Positions 26,728 through 34,756 of a DNA stretch of 64,000 bases are shown here, one piece after another. A program made the position numbers and the translations under genes. The DNA is taken from the NCBI GenBank assembly GCA_963738425.1, contig CAVTWT010000025.1, positions 124,001 through 188,000 on the forward strand, read 5' to 3'. This DNA is from CADEEN01 sp963738425 (GTDB lineage: Bacteria; Pseudomonadota; Gammaproteobacteria; Burkholderiales; Burkholderiaceae_C). The notes below the pieces were generated by a model. The model did not search any database and was not told the DNA's origin. It worked only from the letters and a program-made list of their open reading frames with translations. Numbering within the stretch: position 1 is the first letter of the stretch; every line of letters starts with the position of its first letter.

Positions 26728-28952
26728 CTGAGCCGGAACACGACGCCAACACCTCGTCAGCCGCGCGTGTGCTGCTGGTCGACGACGACGCGGTCAACCT
26801 GTTGCTGACGGCGGTCGCGCTGCGCGAGCGCGGCTTCGAGGTCGTCGAGGTCAATGACGGAGCGACGGCGCTCGAACGCCTGGACGCCGTGGCCCCGGAC
26901 ATGATCGTGCTCGACGCACTGATGCCCGGCATGGACGGCTTCGAAACCTGTCAGGCCTTGCGCACGCGCGGCGGCTACGCGCAGATCCCGGTGCTGATGC
27001 TGACCGGCCTCGACGACGACGCGTCGATCGAGCGCGCCTACCGCGCCGGTGCCACCGACTTCTTCGTCAAGAGCACGCAATGGAGCCTGCTCGCTGGCCG
27101 CCTGCGCTACATGCTGCGCGCCTCGCGTACCCGCATCGAACTCGAGCGCAGCAAGTTCAAGCTCGCCCGTGCCCAGGATTTGGCGCGCATGGGCAGCTTT
27201 GACTGGCGGCGCGGCGACAAGCTCGGCCAGCTCTGGCTGTCGCCCGAGGCGCTGCGCGTGCTCGGCCGCAACGTTGGCGAGCGCATGGATCTGCGCGCGT
27301 TGCTGCGCACCGTCGGGCGGGGGCAGCGCCGCGGCCTGATCCGCATGCTGACCGACGTCGTCGCTCACAACGCGGTGCTGGCCACCGACGTCTCGGTGAC
27401 GCTGTTCGACGGCCGCCAGCGCATCATCCACGTCGAAGCCGAGGCCGAGTTCGAACATGGCCATGGCATCGGCTACACGGGCGTCTTCCAGGACGTGACC
27501 GACCGCCGCACGGCTGAAGACCGCATCCGCCACCTCGCCAACTTCGACGCGCTGACCGGCCTGCCGAACCGCCGCCAGTTGATCTGGCGCACCGAGCGCG
27601 CGCTCGAACAGGCGCGGCGTTTGAATCACAACGCGGCGCTGCTGCTGATCGACCTTGACCGTTTCAAGAACGTCAATGACACGCTCGGCCATGCCGCCGG
27701 CGACGAATTGCTGATGGAGGTGGCGCGCCGCCTGCGTGCCTGTGTGCGCCACAGCGAGCAGGTCATGGAAGGTGCCCTCGAAGCCGCCGGCGCGCGTTCG
27801 CACCGCACGCTCGAAGCCGTGGGCCGCCTGGGCGGCGACGAGTTTGTCGCCCTGCTGCCTGAGGTCACCGACGATGCCGACGCGCAGCGCGTCGCGACCC
27901 GCATCCTCGACAGCCTGCGTGACCCGGTGATGGTGGCTGGCCAGGAGTGTTTCGTCACTGCCAGCGTGGGCATCGCCCTGTTTCCGCGCGACGGCCTGAA
28001 CCTGGTCGACCTGATGCGCAACTCCGACGTGGCGATGTACGCCGCCAAGTCGGCCGGCCGCAACTCGGCCACGTCCTACAGCCCTCATCTCGGCGGGCGC
28101 GGGCGCGAGAAGATCGAGCTCGAAAGCCATCTGCACAAGGCCATCGAGCGCGACGAGCTGGTGCTGTACTACCAGCCGAAGATCGACGTGCGCGACGCCA
28201 AGATGGTCGGCGTCGAGGCGCTGATGCGCTGGAACCGCAACGGCGTGCTCGTGCCGCCGGGCGACTTCATCCCGCTGGCTGAAGAGACCGGCCTGATCGT
28301 GCCGCTGTCCGAGTGGGCGGTGCGCGAAGCCGCACGCCAGGCACGCATCTGGCAGCAGAACTTCGGCTTTGCCGATTCGATTGCGGTCAACCTGCCGAGC
28401 CGCTTGTTCGAACGCAGCGATCTCGTCGAGAACATCCACAAGTCGGTCACGGCCTACGACGTGCCGCACAAGGCGATCCAGCTGGAGATCACCGAGAACA
28501 ACCTGATGAAGGATCTGCACAATGTGTCGCTGTCCTTGCATCGACTGAATGAAATCGGCGTCGAGATCTCGATCGACGACTTCGGCACCGGCTATTCGTC
28601 GCTGGCCTACCTGACGACGCTGCCGATTTCGGAGCTGAAGATCGATCGCAGCTTCGTCCGCGACCTCGGCATCACGCCGCAGAGTTCGGCCGTTGTCAGC
28701 GCCATCATCGCGCTCGCCCGCTCGCTGGGCCTGCGCGTGATTGCCGAAGGCGTCGAGAACCTGCGCCAGATGGAGGTGCTGCACCGCCTGGGCTGTGTCT
28801 TGATGCAGGGCTTCCTGTTTTCCAAGGCGCTGCCACCCGACGATCTCGAGACCTGGCTGCAGCAGACGGTGCTGCCGCGCAAGGCGCCGTGGATCGGCGC
28901 GGTCTCTGAAATTGACGCCAACGCACCGCGCGTGCTCGGCCGCGGGACGTGA
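26724..28952 (+). CDS. REC-PAS-GGDEF-EAL c-di-GMP turnover protein
   Basis: 742 residues, intact. Receiver at 14-130 with DDD at 20-22 and phospho-acceptor Asp64 (VLDALMPGMDGFE). A PAS-like region follows (LSPEALRVLGRN to GVFQDVTDRR). The GGDEF domain has LDRFKNVNDTLGHAAGDEL and RLGGDEFVALL, with an intact active site. The EAL domain has VGVEALMRW, EITENN, DDFGTGYSS and IAEGVEN, also intact. It can therefore make and break c-di-GMP, probably steered by phosphate from the adjacent Hpt protein. The next gene starts on its stop as GTGA. Confidence 0.92.
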   Translation: MTEPEHDANTSSAARVLLVDDDAVNLLLTAVALRERGFEVVEVNDGATALERLDAVAPDMIVLDALMPGMDGFETCQALRTRGGYAQIPVLMLTGLDDDASIERAYRAGATDFFVKSTQWSLLAGRLRYMLRASRTRIELERSKFKLARAQDLARMGSFDWRRGDKLGQLWLSPEALRVLGRNVGERMDLRALLRTVGRGQRRGLIRMLTDVVAHNAVLATDVSVTLFDGRQRIIHVEAEAEFEHGHGIGYTGVFQDVTDRRTAEDRIRHLANFDALTGLPNRRQLIWRTERALEQARRLNHNAALLLIDLDRFKNVNDTLGHAAGDELLMEVARRLRACVRHSEQVMEGALEAAGARSHRTLEAVGRLGGDEFVALLPEVTDDADAQRVATRILDSLRDPVMVAGQECFVTASVGIALFPRDGLNLVDLMRNSDVAMYAAKSAGRNSATSYSPHLGGRGREKIELESHLHKAIERDELVLYYQPKIDVRDAKMVGVEALMRWNRNGVLVPPGDFIPLAEETGLIVPLSEWAVREAARQARIWQQNFGFADSIAVNLPSRLFERSDLVENIHKSVTAYDVPHKAIQLEITENNLMKDLHNVSLSLHRLNEIGVEISIDDFGTGYSSLAYLTTLPISELKIDRSFVRDLGITPQSSAVVSAIIALARSLGLRVIAEGVENLRQMEVLHRLGCVLMQGFLFSKALPPDDLETWLQQTVLPRKAPWIGAVSEIDANAPRVLGRGT

Positions 28953-30587
28953 GCACGCCGCAGCCGCTGCGCGAGCCGATGTCGTCGGCTCAGATCGCCA
29001 AGGCGACGCTGATGCGGCTGGCGCAGGGCCGGCTCGAACCGACACCGGAAAACTATGCGCGTGCGTGGATCGAGTGCGGTGGTGCCGCGCCGCGGCTCAA
29101 GGAGGCTCCACCGGCGCCGGTGCGGCCAACTCCGAACGAAGATGGCGCGCAGTGGGCGCAACTTGTCGATCAGCTCGTGCGTGGTCTGGAACAAGGCGGG
29201 CGCCAATGGACCGTGGCGCGCAAGAAAGACAGTGTCAAGCATGTGTTTGCCAGCAGTGGCAATCACGCGCAGCGCTTGCGCGAACGGCTGACGCACCTCG
29301 TCGGCGCGTGGCAAAGCGATGGCCAGCTCGAAGGCCAGCCCGAAACGCGCGACGACGCTGCCGGCAGCGGCGAACGGCCTCGCACCGGCTCCTGCCGTGT
29401 GGCCCGAGTTGGCCGCGAGCTTCGAACAGACGCTGCGCGTGGCGCTGCCGGCAGACGACACCAACGCCGTCAGCGTGGCCCGCGAGCTGAACGAACAGGC
29501 GCAGCGCTGGCGCAGCCAGGGCGCCGATGGCAGTTTGGCGGCAGAGGTCGAGGCCACCTGCGCGCAGGCGCGCCGCGTGTTCCTGCAGCGCCACCACCTG
29601 GTCGATGAACTCGGCAAGCTGGTGCGCGCGCTCAGCGAGGGCCTGACCGATCTTGCCGAAGACGAAAGCTGGGCGCGTGGCCAGGCGGACGCGATGCGGG
29701 CCAGTCTCGAAGGCGATGGCTTGAGCGTGCGCGGCGTGCGGGCCGCAGCCGACATGCTGACGCAAACTCGCCTGCAGCAGCAGCGCCTGCGCGGCGAACG
29801 CGACCGTGCGCGTGGCGCTTTGCGCGCGCTGGTCGAGAGCCTGTCATCCGAGCTGCAGGCGCTTGGCGGTCAGACGGGCCGATTCAGTGACGAACTCGTG
29901 CGCTGCACGGACGATCTCGAGCGCGCCGACTCGCGCGAGCAGATGAGCAGCGTGCTGCACGAGATGCTGAGCGCCAGCCGCAGCGTGCAGACCGAGGTCG
30001 CGGACGCCAGCGCGCGCATCACCGCCAGCCGCGTGCAGGCTGACGAGCTGAACAGCCGTGTGCGCGAACTCGAAGGCGAGCTGCAGCGCTTGTCCGAAGA
30101 AGTCTCGACCGATGCGCTGACCCAGGTGGCGAACCGCCGCGGCTTGGCGCAGGCCTTCGACGTCGAATCGGCGCGCAGCCAGCGCGAAGGCAGCCCGCTG
30201 GCGATCGGTTTGATCGACATCGACAACTTCAAGAAGCTCAACGACTCTCTCGGCCATGGCGCCGGCGACGTGGCGTTGAAGACGCTGGCGACACAGGTGC
30301 GCACAGCGCTGCGCCCGGTCGATCATGTGGCGCGTTTTGGCGGCGAAGAGTTCGTCGTCATGCTTCCCGGCACGGCCGCGGCCGATGCCCAGGAGGCGCT
30401 GACGCGCGTGCAGCGCAGCCTCTCGATGAGCCTGTTCATGCACGAAGGCCGCGAGGTCTTCGTCACCTTCTCCGCGGGCGTGACGGTGTGGCAAGTCGGC
30501 GAGCCGCTGGGCAGCTCGCTCGAACGCGCCGACAGCGCCCTCTACGAAGCCAAGCGCACGGGCAAGAACCGGACCTGTGTCGGCTAG
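28949..30587 (+). CDS. GGDEF diguanylate cyclase (one frameshift near 29340)
   Basis: About 546 residues after joining two frames. The N-terminal part (MSSAQIAKATLMRLAQGRLE, PTPENYARAWIE) is a conserved non-catalytic domain found on many betaproteobacterial cyclases; the middle is a long coiled coil (ADELNSRVRELEGELQRLSE). The C-terminus is a GGDEF domain with IDNFKKLNDSLGHGAGDV and FGGEEFVVML, an active GGEEF form. The 1639 bases are one more than a multiple of three, so one base is probably inserted near 29335-29350. The stop codon TAG is part of the CTAG at which an IS element is inserted. Confidence 0.85.
30584..30587 (+). repeat. Left target-site duplication CTAG of the IS element
   Basis: CTAG at 30584-30587 is repeated at 31944-31947 on the other side of the element. 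Its last three bases are the stop codon of the diguanylate cyclase gene. Confidence 0.8.
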
Positions 30588-31943
30588 CAGGCTGTTGAAT
30601 TTCGCAGTGCCGAACTGACCGATGCAGCCGATGCAAGCGCAGACAAGCCACGCCACCGTGGGTCTCCCCGACGCAGCGTCGGGAGCTGGTGCGGCTGCTT
30701 GGATGGTTGGACGGCTTTGCAGGCGGCCTCGTGGCGGCTCATCGCATCGCCCCTTGTGCTACCGCGGTCGGTATTCGAGCCATTCGAACGATGTTGCTCG
30801 CAGTCATCGTCAGCTTGAAGTGCTGGTCGACGCGCTTGAGGCCGCGGTACACCGTCTGTCTGATGCGTCCGATCGTCTTGCCCCAGCCGAAGTGCTCTTC
30901 GATGCGTTTGCGCACGACCTGGCTCACCTTGTAGCTGTCATGGCGTGTTGTTCGTCCGTCGATCGCGCTGCCGCCCTGATGCGTCACGTTGCTCGCCACG
31001 TGCGGCGTGACGCCGCGCTCGCGACATCCGGCGATGAAGTCGCGCGTGTCGTAGCCCTTGTCCGCCCCCAGCGTCTTCGGCCCTTTGCCGGGCAAGACAT
31101 CCAGCATCGCCAGCGCCGCCGCGCGTTCGCCGCGCCCGTCAGCGTGCGTGACCACCGCGCTGACCACCAAGCCCGAGCGGTTGTCCATCAGCACATGGCC
31201 TTGGTAGCCCAGGATCGCCGCTTGGCTCTTGCCCTTGCGGAACAGCCTCGCATCGGGATCGGTCTTGCTGGCGTGCGTGTCGTTGCTACGCGGCTTGCCT
31301 TTCCAGTCAGCCAAGCTGTTGCGCCCGCCGCCCGCGCCGCCGCCGCCGGCACCGCCGCCGCCGTCCTTGGGCACGAAGCTCTTGTGGCTGGCCCACGCCT
31401 GGATGAGCGTGCCGTCGACCGAGAAGTGCTCCTTGCTCAGCAGCTTGCGCTGCTCGGCCAGTTGCATCACCTCGGTGAAGAAGCGCTCCACCACGGCGTG
31501 TTCGAGCAGTCGGTCGCGGTTTTTGGAGAACACGGAGTGGTCCCAGACCTCATCGTCGATGGCCAGCCCGACGAACCAGCGGTACAGCAGGTTGTAGCGA
31601 ATCTGCTCCATCAACTGCCGCTCGCTGCGCACCGAGAAGAACACTTGGATAAGCATCGCCCGCAGCAGCTTCTCCGGCGCAATCGACGCCCGGCCGCTGT
31701 CGGCGTAGATCGTGTTGAACAAGCTGTTCAGTCCCGCCAGCGCCTCGTTGACCAGACTGCGGATCGCACGCAGCGGGTGATCGGCCGGGACGAAGTCATC
31801 CAGCTTGGCCACGGTGAACAGCGCCTCTTGCATCCCATCCGATCCGCGCATCGTCCCTGCCCCCGTCGTTGCAACGCCGGGCAAGTTATCAACAATCGTT
31901 CGTTCGCAAATCAGCATTTGCGCGCGCGAATTTCAACAGCCTG
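30588..31943 (-). mobile_element. IS5-family insertion sequence, 1356 bp
   Basis: The ends are inverted repeats: CAGGCTGTTGAATTTCGC at 30588 and, reversed, CAGGCTGTTGAAATTCGC at 31943, 17 of 18 matching. It is flanked by a 4-bp CTAG duplication, fitting the YTAR targets of the IS5 group. One transposase gene lies on the minus strand. Between the left end and the transposase stop lies a palindrome CCCGACGC-A-GCGTCGGG (30667-30683) that may act as a terminator. Ends, target site and gene all look intact. Confidence 0.92.
30739..31917 (-). CDS. IS5-family transposase
   Basis: 392 residues. DDE-type transposase: first Asp in FSVDGTLIQAWASHKS, second in LGADKGYDTRDF, Glu in RKRIEEHFGWGK, with the YREK-like HFGW region typical of IS5. 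The N-terminal domain (SRASIAPEKLLRAMLIQ, YADSG) is typical. An unusual run of Gly/Ala (GGGGAGGGGAGGG) sits between the DNA-binding and catalytic parts, a common feature of this IS group. It uses ATG at 31917, 26 bp inside the right end. No frameshift. Confidence 0.93.
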   Translation of the reverse strand: MLICERTIVDNLPGVATTGAGTMRGSDGMQEALFTVAKLDDFVPADHPLRAIRSLVNEALAGLNSLFNTIYADSGRASIAPEKLLRAMLIQVFFSVRSERQLMEQIRYNLLYRWFVGLAIDDEVWDHSVFSKNRDRLLEHAVVERFFTEVMQLAEQRKLLSKEHFSVDGTLIQAWASHKSFVPKDGGGGAGGGGAGGGRNSLADWKGKPRSNDTHASKTDPDARLFRKGKSQAAILGYQGHVLMDNRSGLVVSAVVTHADGRGERAAALAMLDVLPGKGPKTLGADKGYDTRDFIAGCRERGVTPHVASNVTHQGGSAIDGRTTRHDSYKVSQVVRKRIEEHFGWGKTIGRIRQTVYRGLKRVDQHFKLTMTASNIVRMARIPTAVAQGAMR

Positions 31944-31947
31944 CTAG
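31944..31947 (+). repeat. Right target-site duplication CTAG, shared with MITE 1 boundary
   Basis: The right CTAG repeat of the IS overlaps the left boundary of MITE 1: its TA (31945-31946) is the MITE target duplication and its G (31947) is the first MITE base. Confidence 0.75.
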
Positions 31948-32211
31948 GGCCTGTTAACGCTATCGGAGGGCTCGCGCCGCACCGCCACAGGCCGCAGGGC
32001 TAGGCGCGAGCGAGGCCGCGTGCTTTCAGCACGCAACGAGCGAGCAACAACGCCTTGCGGCCTGTGGCGGTGCGGCCCGAAGGGTGATCTCACCAAACAG
32101 GCGCCAGCGGCGTTGCAAATCCTCGCCATAGCAGCGCTATGGCTGCGGTTTGCGCCTTGCTGACGACTGTTTGGTGAGTCACGCGAGTTCTCCGATAGCA
32201 TTAACAGGCCC
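31947..32211. mobile_element. MITE-like element, copy 1, 265 bp
   Basis: Begins GGGCCTGTTAACGCTATCGG and ends with its near-exact reverse complement; the inverted ends run about 30 bp. It is flanked by TA on both sides (31945-31946; 32212-32213), as made by IS630/Tc1-type transposases. Inside are three hairpins: 25-bp arms at 31976-32000 and 32052-32076, CTCACCAAACAG paired with CTGTTTGGTGAG, and GCCATAGC paired with GCTATGGC. It has no coding capacity, so it needs a transposase in trans. About 93% identical to copy 2. Confidence 0.85.
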
Positions 32212-32702
32212 TAGGGCCGCCCGGCCAGCTTGCCGAGCAGTTCGATCAGCATCGCGTGCTCGGCGCGGCTGAGCTGAGTCAGCAATTCGCGCTCCATCGG
32301 TTCGGCTGCTTCGGCGGTGTCACGAGCGAGCTTGCGGCCGCGGTCGGTGAGCATCACATGCTGCGAGCGGCCGTCGGCGGCGTTGCGCTCGCGCTTGATC
32401 AGGCCCCGCGCCTGCAGGCCATCGAGCAGTAGCGTCAGCTTCGGCGCCGTCACGGACAGCGCGCGCGCCAGGCGCTTCGGCGTGACGCCCGGATTGGCCA
32501 TGACCAGCATCAGCAGCGAGAACTCGACCTTGCTCAGATCGAAGGCTGCAGCGATGTGGCGCTGGAAACTGTCCTGCGTCGTCAACGCTGCGCGCGCGAG
32601 GTGAAAGCCGGCGATGCCGGCCAGCGGCCCAAACGACAGCGGTGCCGCCCGAGCGTCGAGCGCAACGGTTTCGGCCGCAGCAGGCAGGCGGGCGCTCATC
32701 AT
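32211..32702 (-). CDS. MarR family transcriptional regulator
   Basis: 163 residues. Winged helix-turn-helix: LSKVEFSLLMLVMANPGVTP, KRLARALSVTAPKLTLLLDG with the wing RERNAADGRSQHVMLTDRG. It lies at the end of the fcs-type operon and is the likely ligand-responsive repressor of it, as CouR/FerC-like MarR proteins bind hydroxycinnamoyl-CoA esters; that assignment is inference. Its TAG stop, on the minus strand at 32213-32211, uses the MITE end and its TA target repeat. Confidence 0.88.
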   Translation of the reverse strand: MMSARLPAAAETVALDARAAPLSFGPLAGIAGFHLARAALTTQDSFQRHIAAAFDLSKVEFSLLMLVMANPGVTPKRLARALSVTAPKLTLLLDGLQARGLIKRERNAADGRSQHVMLTDRGRKLARDTAEAAEPMERELLTQLSRAEHAMLIELLGKLAGRP

Positions 32703-32723
32703 CGTGGCCCGTCCACCGCTGGT

Positions 32724-33695
32724 CTAGGCCTCCGGCGTGAACCCGACGCGCTTGACGATCGGCGCCCAGCCGGCGTTTTCCTCGCGCACGGCCTTGGCCA
32801 GTTCAGCCGGCGTGTTGGCACCGGCTTCGATGCCGAACTGCGCGAAGGCCTCGGCCGTGTCGGGCGCGTTGACCGCGGCGCCGATCGCCTGCGCGAGCCG
32901 CGCCACGACCTCGGGCGATGCCTTGGCCGGCAGGAAAAAGCCGTACCACTCGCTCATCGTCAGGTCACGCAGACCCTGTTCGGCGTAGGTCGCCACGTCG
33001 GGCGTGAAGCGCGAGCGCGTCGCCCCCGAGGTGGCGAGCAGGCGCAGCTTGCCGGTCTTCAGGTGCGGCAGGTAGTCGCCGATCGGCGAGCTGAACGCGG
33101 GCACCTGGCCGCCCAGCAGGTCCTGGATGCCGGGCGCCGATCCGCGGTAGGGCACGTGGTTGAGATCGATGCCACTGACTTTGCCGAGCAGCGCAGCGAC
33201 GAAGTGCGGCGGTGAGCCAGCGCCCGGCGTGCCGTAGCTGGCCTGCGCCGGGTTGGCCTTGGCCCACTGCAGATAGTCGGCGACGTTCTTCACGCTGGCC
33301 GGCACTGCCGGCCCGACGCCGAGGCCGAAGGCCACGGTGCCGCCGGTGCAGACCGGCGTCACGTCGTCGATGCCATAGCTGAGCGAGCGGTAGATGTGCG
33401 GGTAGAGCGTGATCATCGCGGCGGGCGTCAGCAACAACGTGCTGCCGTCCGGGGCACTGCGTTTGAGTTCTTCCACACCCAGCCGGCCGCCGGCTCCGGG
33501 CTTGTTCTCGACCAGGGTGTTCTTGGCGTAGCCGCCGCGCAGCTTGTCTGCGACGCGGCGCGATACGGCGTCGGTGGTGCCGCCGGCCGGAAAACCGCAG
33601 ATCACGCGCGCGCTTTCGAGCGCTTGCGCAAAGGCGAGGCCGGGCCAGGCGGCGCTGGCAGCGGTGGTGGCGATGAAAGTGCGGCGATTGAACAT
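32724..33695 (-). CDS. TctC/Bug family periplasmic substrate-binding protein
   Basis: 323 residues. Signal peptide (TFIATTAASAAWPGLAFA), then the Bug signature ARVICGFPAGGTTDAVSRRV and VENKPGAGGRLGVEELKRS. These proteins deliver carboxylates or aromatic acids to tripartite or other transporters. No TctAB membrane genes are nearby. Context suggests uptake of an aromatic acid. AGGAGA precedes the start. A MITE separates it from the SDR gene. Confidence 0.9.
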   Translation of the reverse strand: MFNRRTFIATTAASAAWPGLAFAQALESARVICGFPAGGTTDAVSRRVADKLRGGYAKNTLVENKPGAGGRLGVEELKRSAPDGSTLLLTPAAMITLYPHIYRSLSYGIDDVTPVCTGGTVAFGLGVGPAVPASVKNVADYLQWAKANPAQASYGTPGAGSPPHFVAALLGKVSGIDLNHVPYRGSAPGIQDLLGGQVPAFSSPIGDYLPHLKTGKLRLLATSGATRSRFTPDVATYAEQGLRDLTMSEWYGFFLPAKASPEVVARLAQAIGAAVNAPDTAEAFAQFGIEAGANTPAELAKAVREENAGWAPIVKRVGFTPEA

Positions 33696-33726
33696 GGTGC
33701 TGTGTCTCCTGGGTTGTCGGTCAGTA

Positions 33727-33992
33727 GGGCCTGTTAACGCTATCGGAGGGCTCGCGCCGTGCCGCCACAGGCCGCAAGGCTAGGCGCGAGCGAGGCCGCG
33801 TGCTTTCAGCACGCAACGAGTGAGCAACAACGCCTTGCGGCCTGTGGCGGCACGGCCCGAAGGGTGATCTCACCAAACAGCCGTCAGCCGCGTTGCAAAT
33901 GCTCGCCATAGCAGTGGCTATGGCTGCGCTTTGCGCCTTGCTGGCGGCTGTTTGGTGAGTCACGCGAGCCCTCCGATAGCGTTAATAGGCCC
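33727..33992. mobile_element. MITE-like element, copy 2, 266 bp
   Basis: Same structure and orientation as copy 1, with TA on both sides (33725-33726; 33993-33994). The long hairpin (33756-33780 with 33832-33856) is perfect over 25 pairs. Relative to copy 1, CA at 31980-31981 is TG at 33760-33761, and the facing TG is CA, so pairing is kept. It sits between the SDR and tctC genes of one operon, and its end supplies the SDR stop codon. Confidence 0.85.
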
Positions 33993-34756
33993 TAGCGAGG
34001 CGCCATGCGCAGCGCGCCGTCGAGGCGAATCACTTCGCCGTTGAGGTGAACGTTGGTGACGATGTGCGCGGCCAGGGCCGCAAATTCCTCGGGGCGGCCG
34101 AGGCGCTTCGGGAAGGGGATCGATGCGGCCAGCGTCTTCTGCACTTCGTCGGGCAGTTGCGCCATCAGCGGTGTACGGAACAGGCCGGGTGCAATCGTGC
34201 AGACGCGCACGCCCCACTGTGCGAGGTCGCGCGCCAGCGGCAGCGTCATGCCGACGACGCCGCCTTTGCTCGCTGCGTACGCCTCCTGGCCGACCTGGCC
34301 GTCGAAGGCGGCGACCGACGCCGTGTTGACGATGACGCCGCGCTCGCCGTCTTCGAGCGCTTCCTGCGTCACGATGCGCGCCGCGGCCAGCCGCGAGACG
34401 TTGTAGGTGCCAATCAGGTTGATGCGCACGACGCGCTCGAAGTCCTCGAGCGGCGCCGGCGATCCGTCCTTGCCGACGATGCGCTTGGCGGTGCCGATGC
34501 CGGCGATGTTCATGACGATGCGCGGCACACCGTGCGCGGCCGTTGCGGCATCGAGCGCGGCGGTGACCGAGGCGCTGTCACAGATGTCGCAAGCGCTGGC
34601 CACGCCGCCGATGTCGGCGGCCACGCGCTGCGCGCCGGCGGCGTTGACGTCGAGTACGGCCACCTTGGCGCCGAGCCGTGCCAGTTCGCGTGCCACCGCT
34701 TCGCCGAGGCCCGAGCCGGCGCCGGTGACGATGGCCGAGGTGCCTTCGATCTTCAT
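33992..34756 (-). CDS. SDR family oxidoreductase (3-hydroxyacyl-CoA dehydrogenase-like)
   Basis: 254 residues from MKIEGTSAIVTG. NAD-binding TGAGSGLG at 11-18, NIAGIG for the NNAG-type motif, and catalytic YAASK. It resembles type II 3-hydroxyacyl-CoA dehydrogenases (HSD17B10 group), which fits oxidation of a beta-hydroxy acyl-CoA made by the hydratase in the same operon. The start overlaps the upstream fcs stop. The present stop TAG is made by TA plus the first base of MITE 2; without the MITE the frame would read Tyr and then TGA, one residue longer. Confidence 0.87.
   Translation of the reverse strand: MKIEGTSAIVTGAGSGLGEAVARELARLGAKVAVLDVNAAGAQRVAADIGGVASACDICDSASVTAALDAATAAHGVPRIVMNIAGIGTAKRIVGKDGSPAPLEDFERVVRINLIGTYNVSRLAAARIVTQEALEDGERGVIVNTASVAAFDGQVGQEAYAASKGGVVGMTLPLARDLAQWGVRVCTIAPGLFRTPLMAQLPDEVQKTLAASIPFPKRLGRPEEFAALAAHIVTNVHLNGEVIRLDGALRMAPR

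Noticed and set aside
26757..29045. Long minus-strand open frame of 762 codons
   Set aside because: It is antisense to the intact REC-GGDEF-EAL gene. High-GC codon bias leaves the opposite strand open. The product is Arg/His/Gln-rich with no domain.
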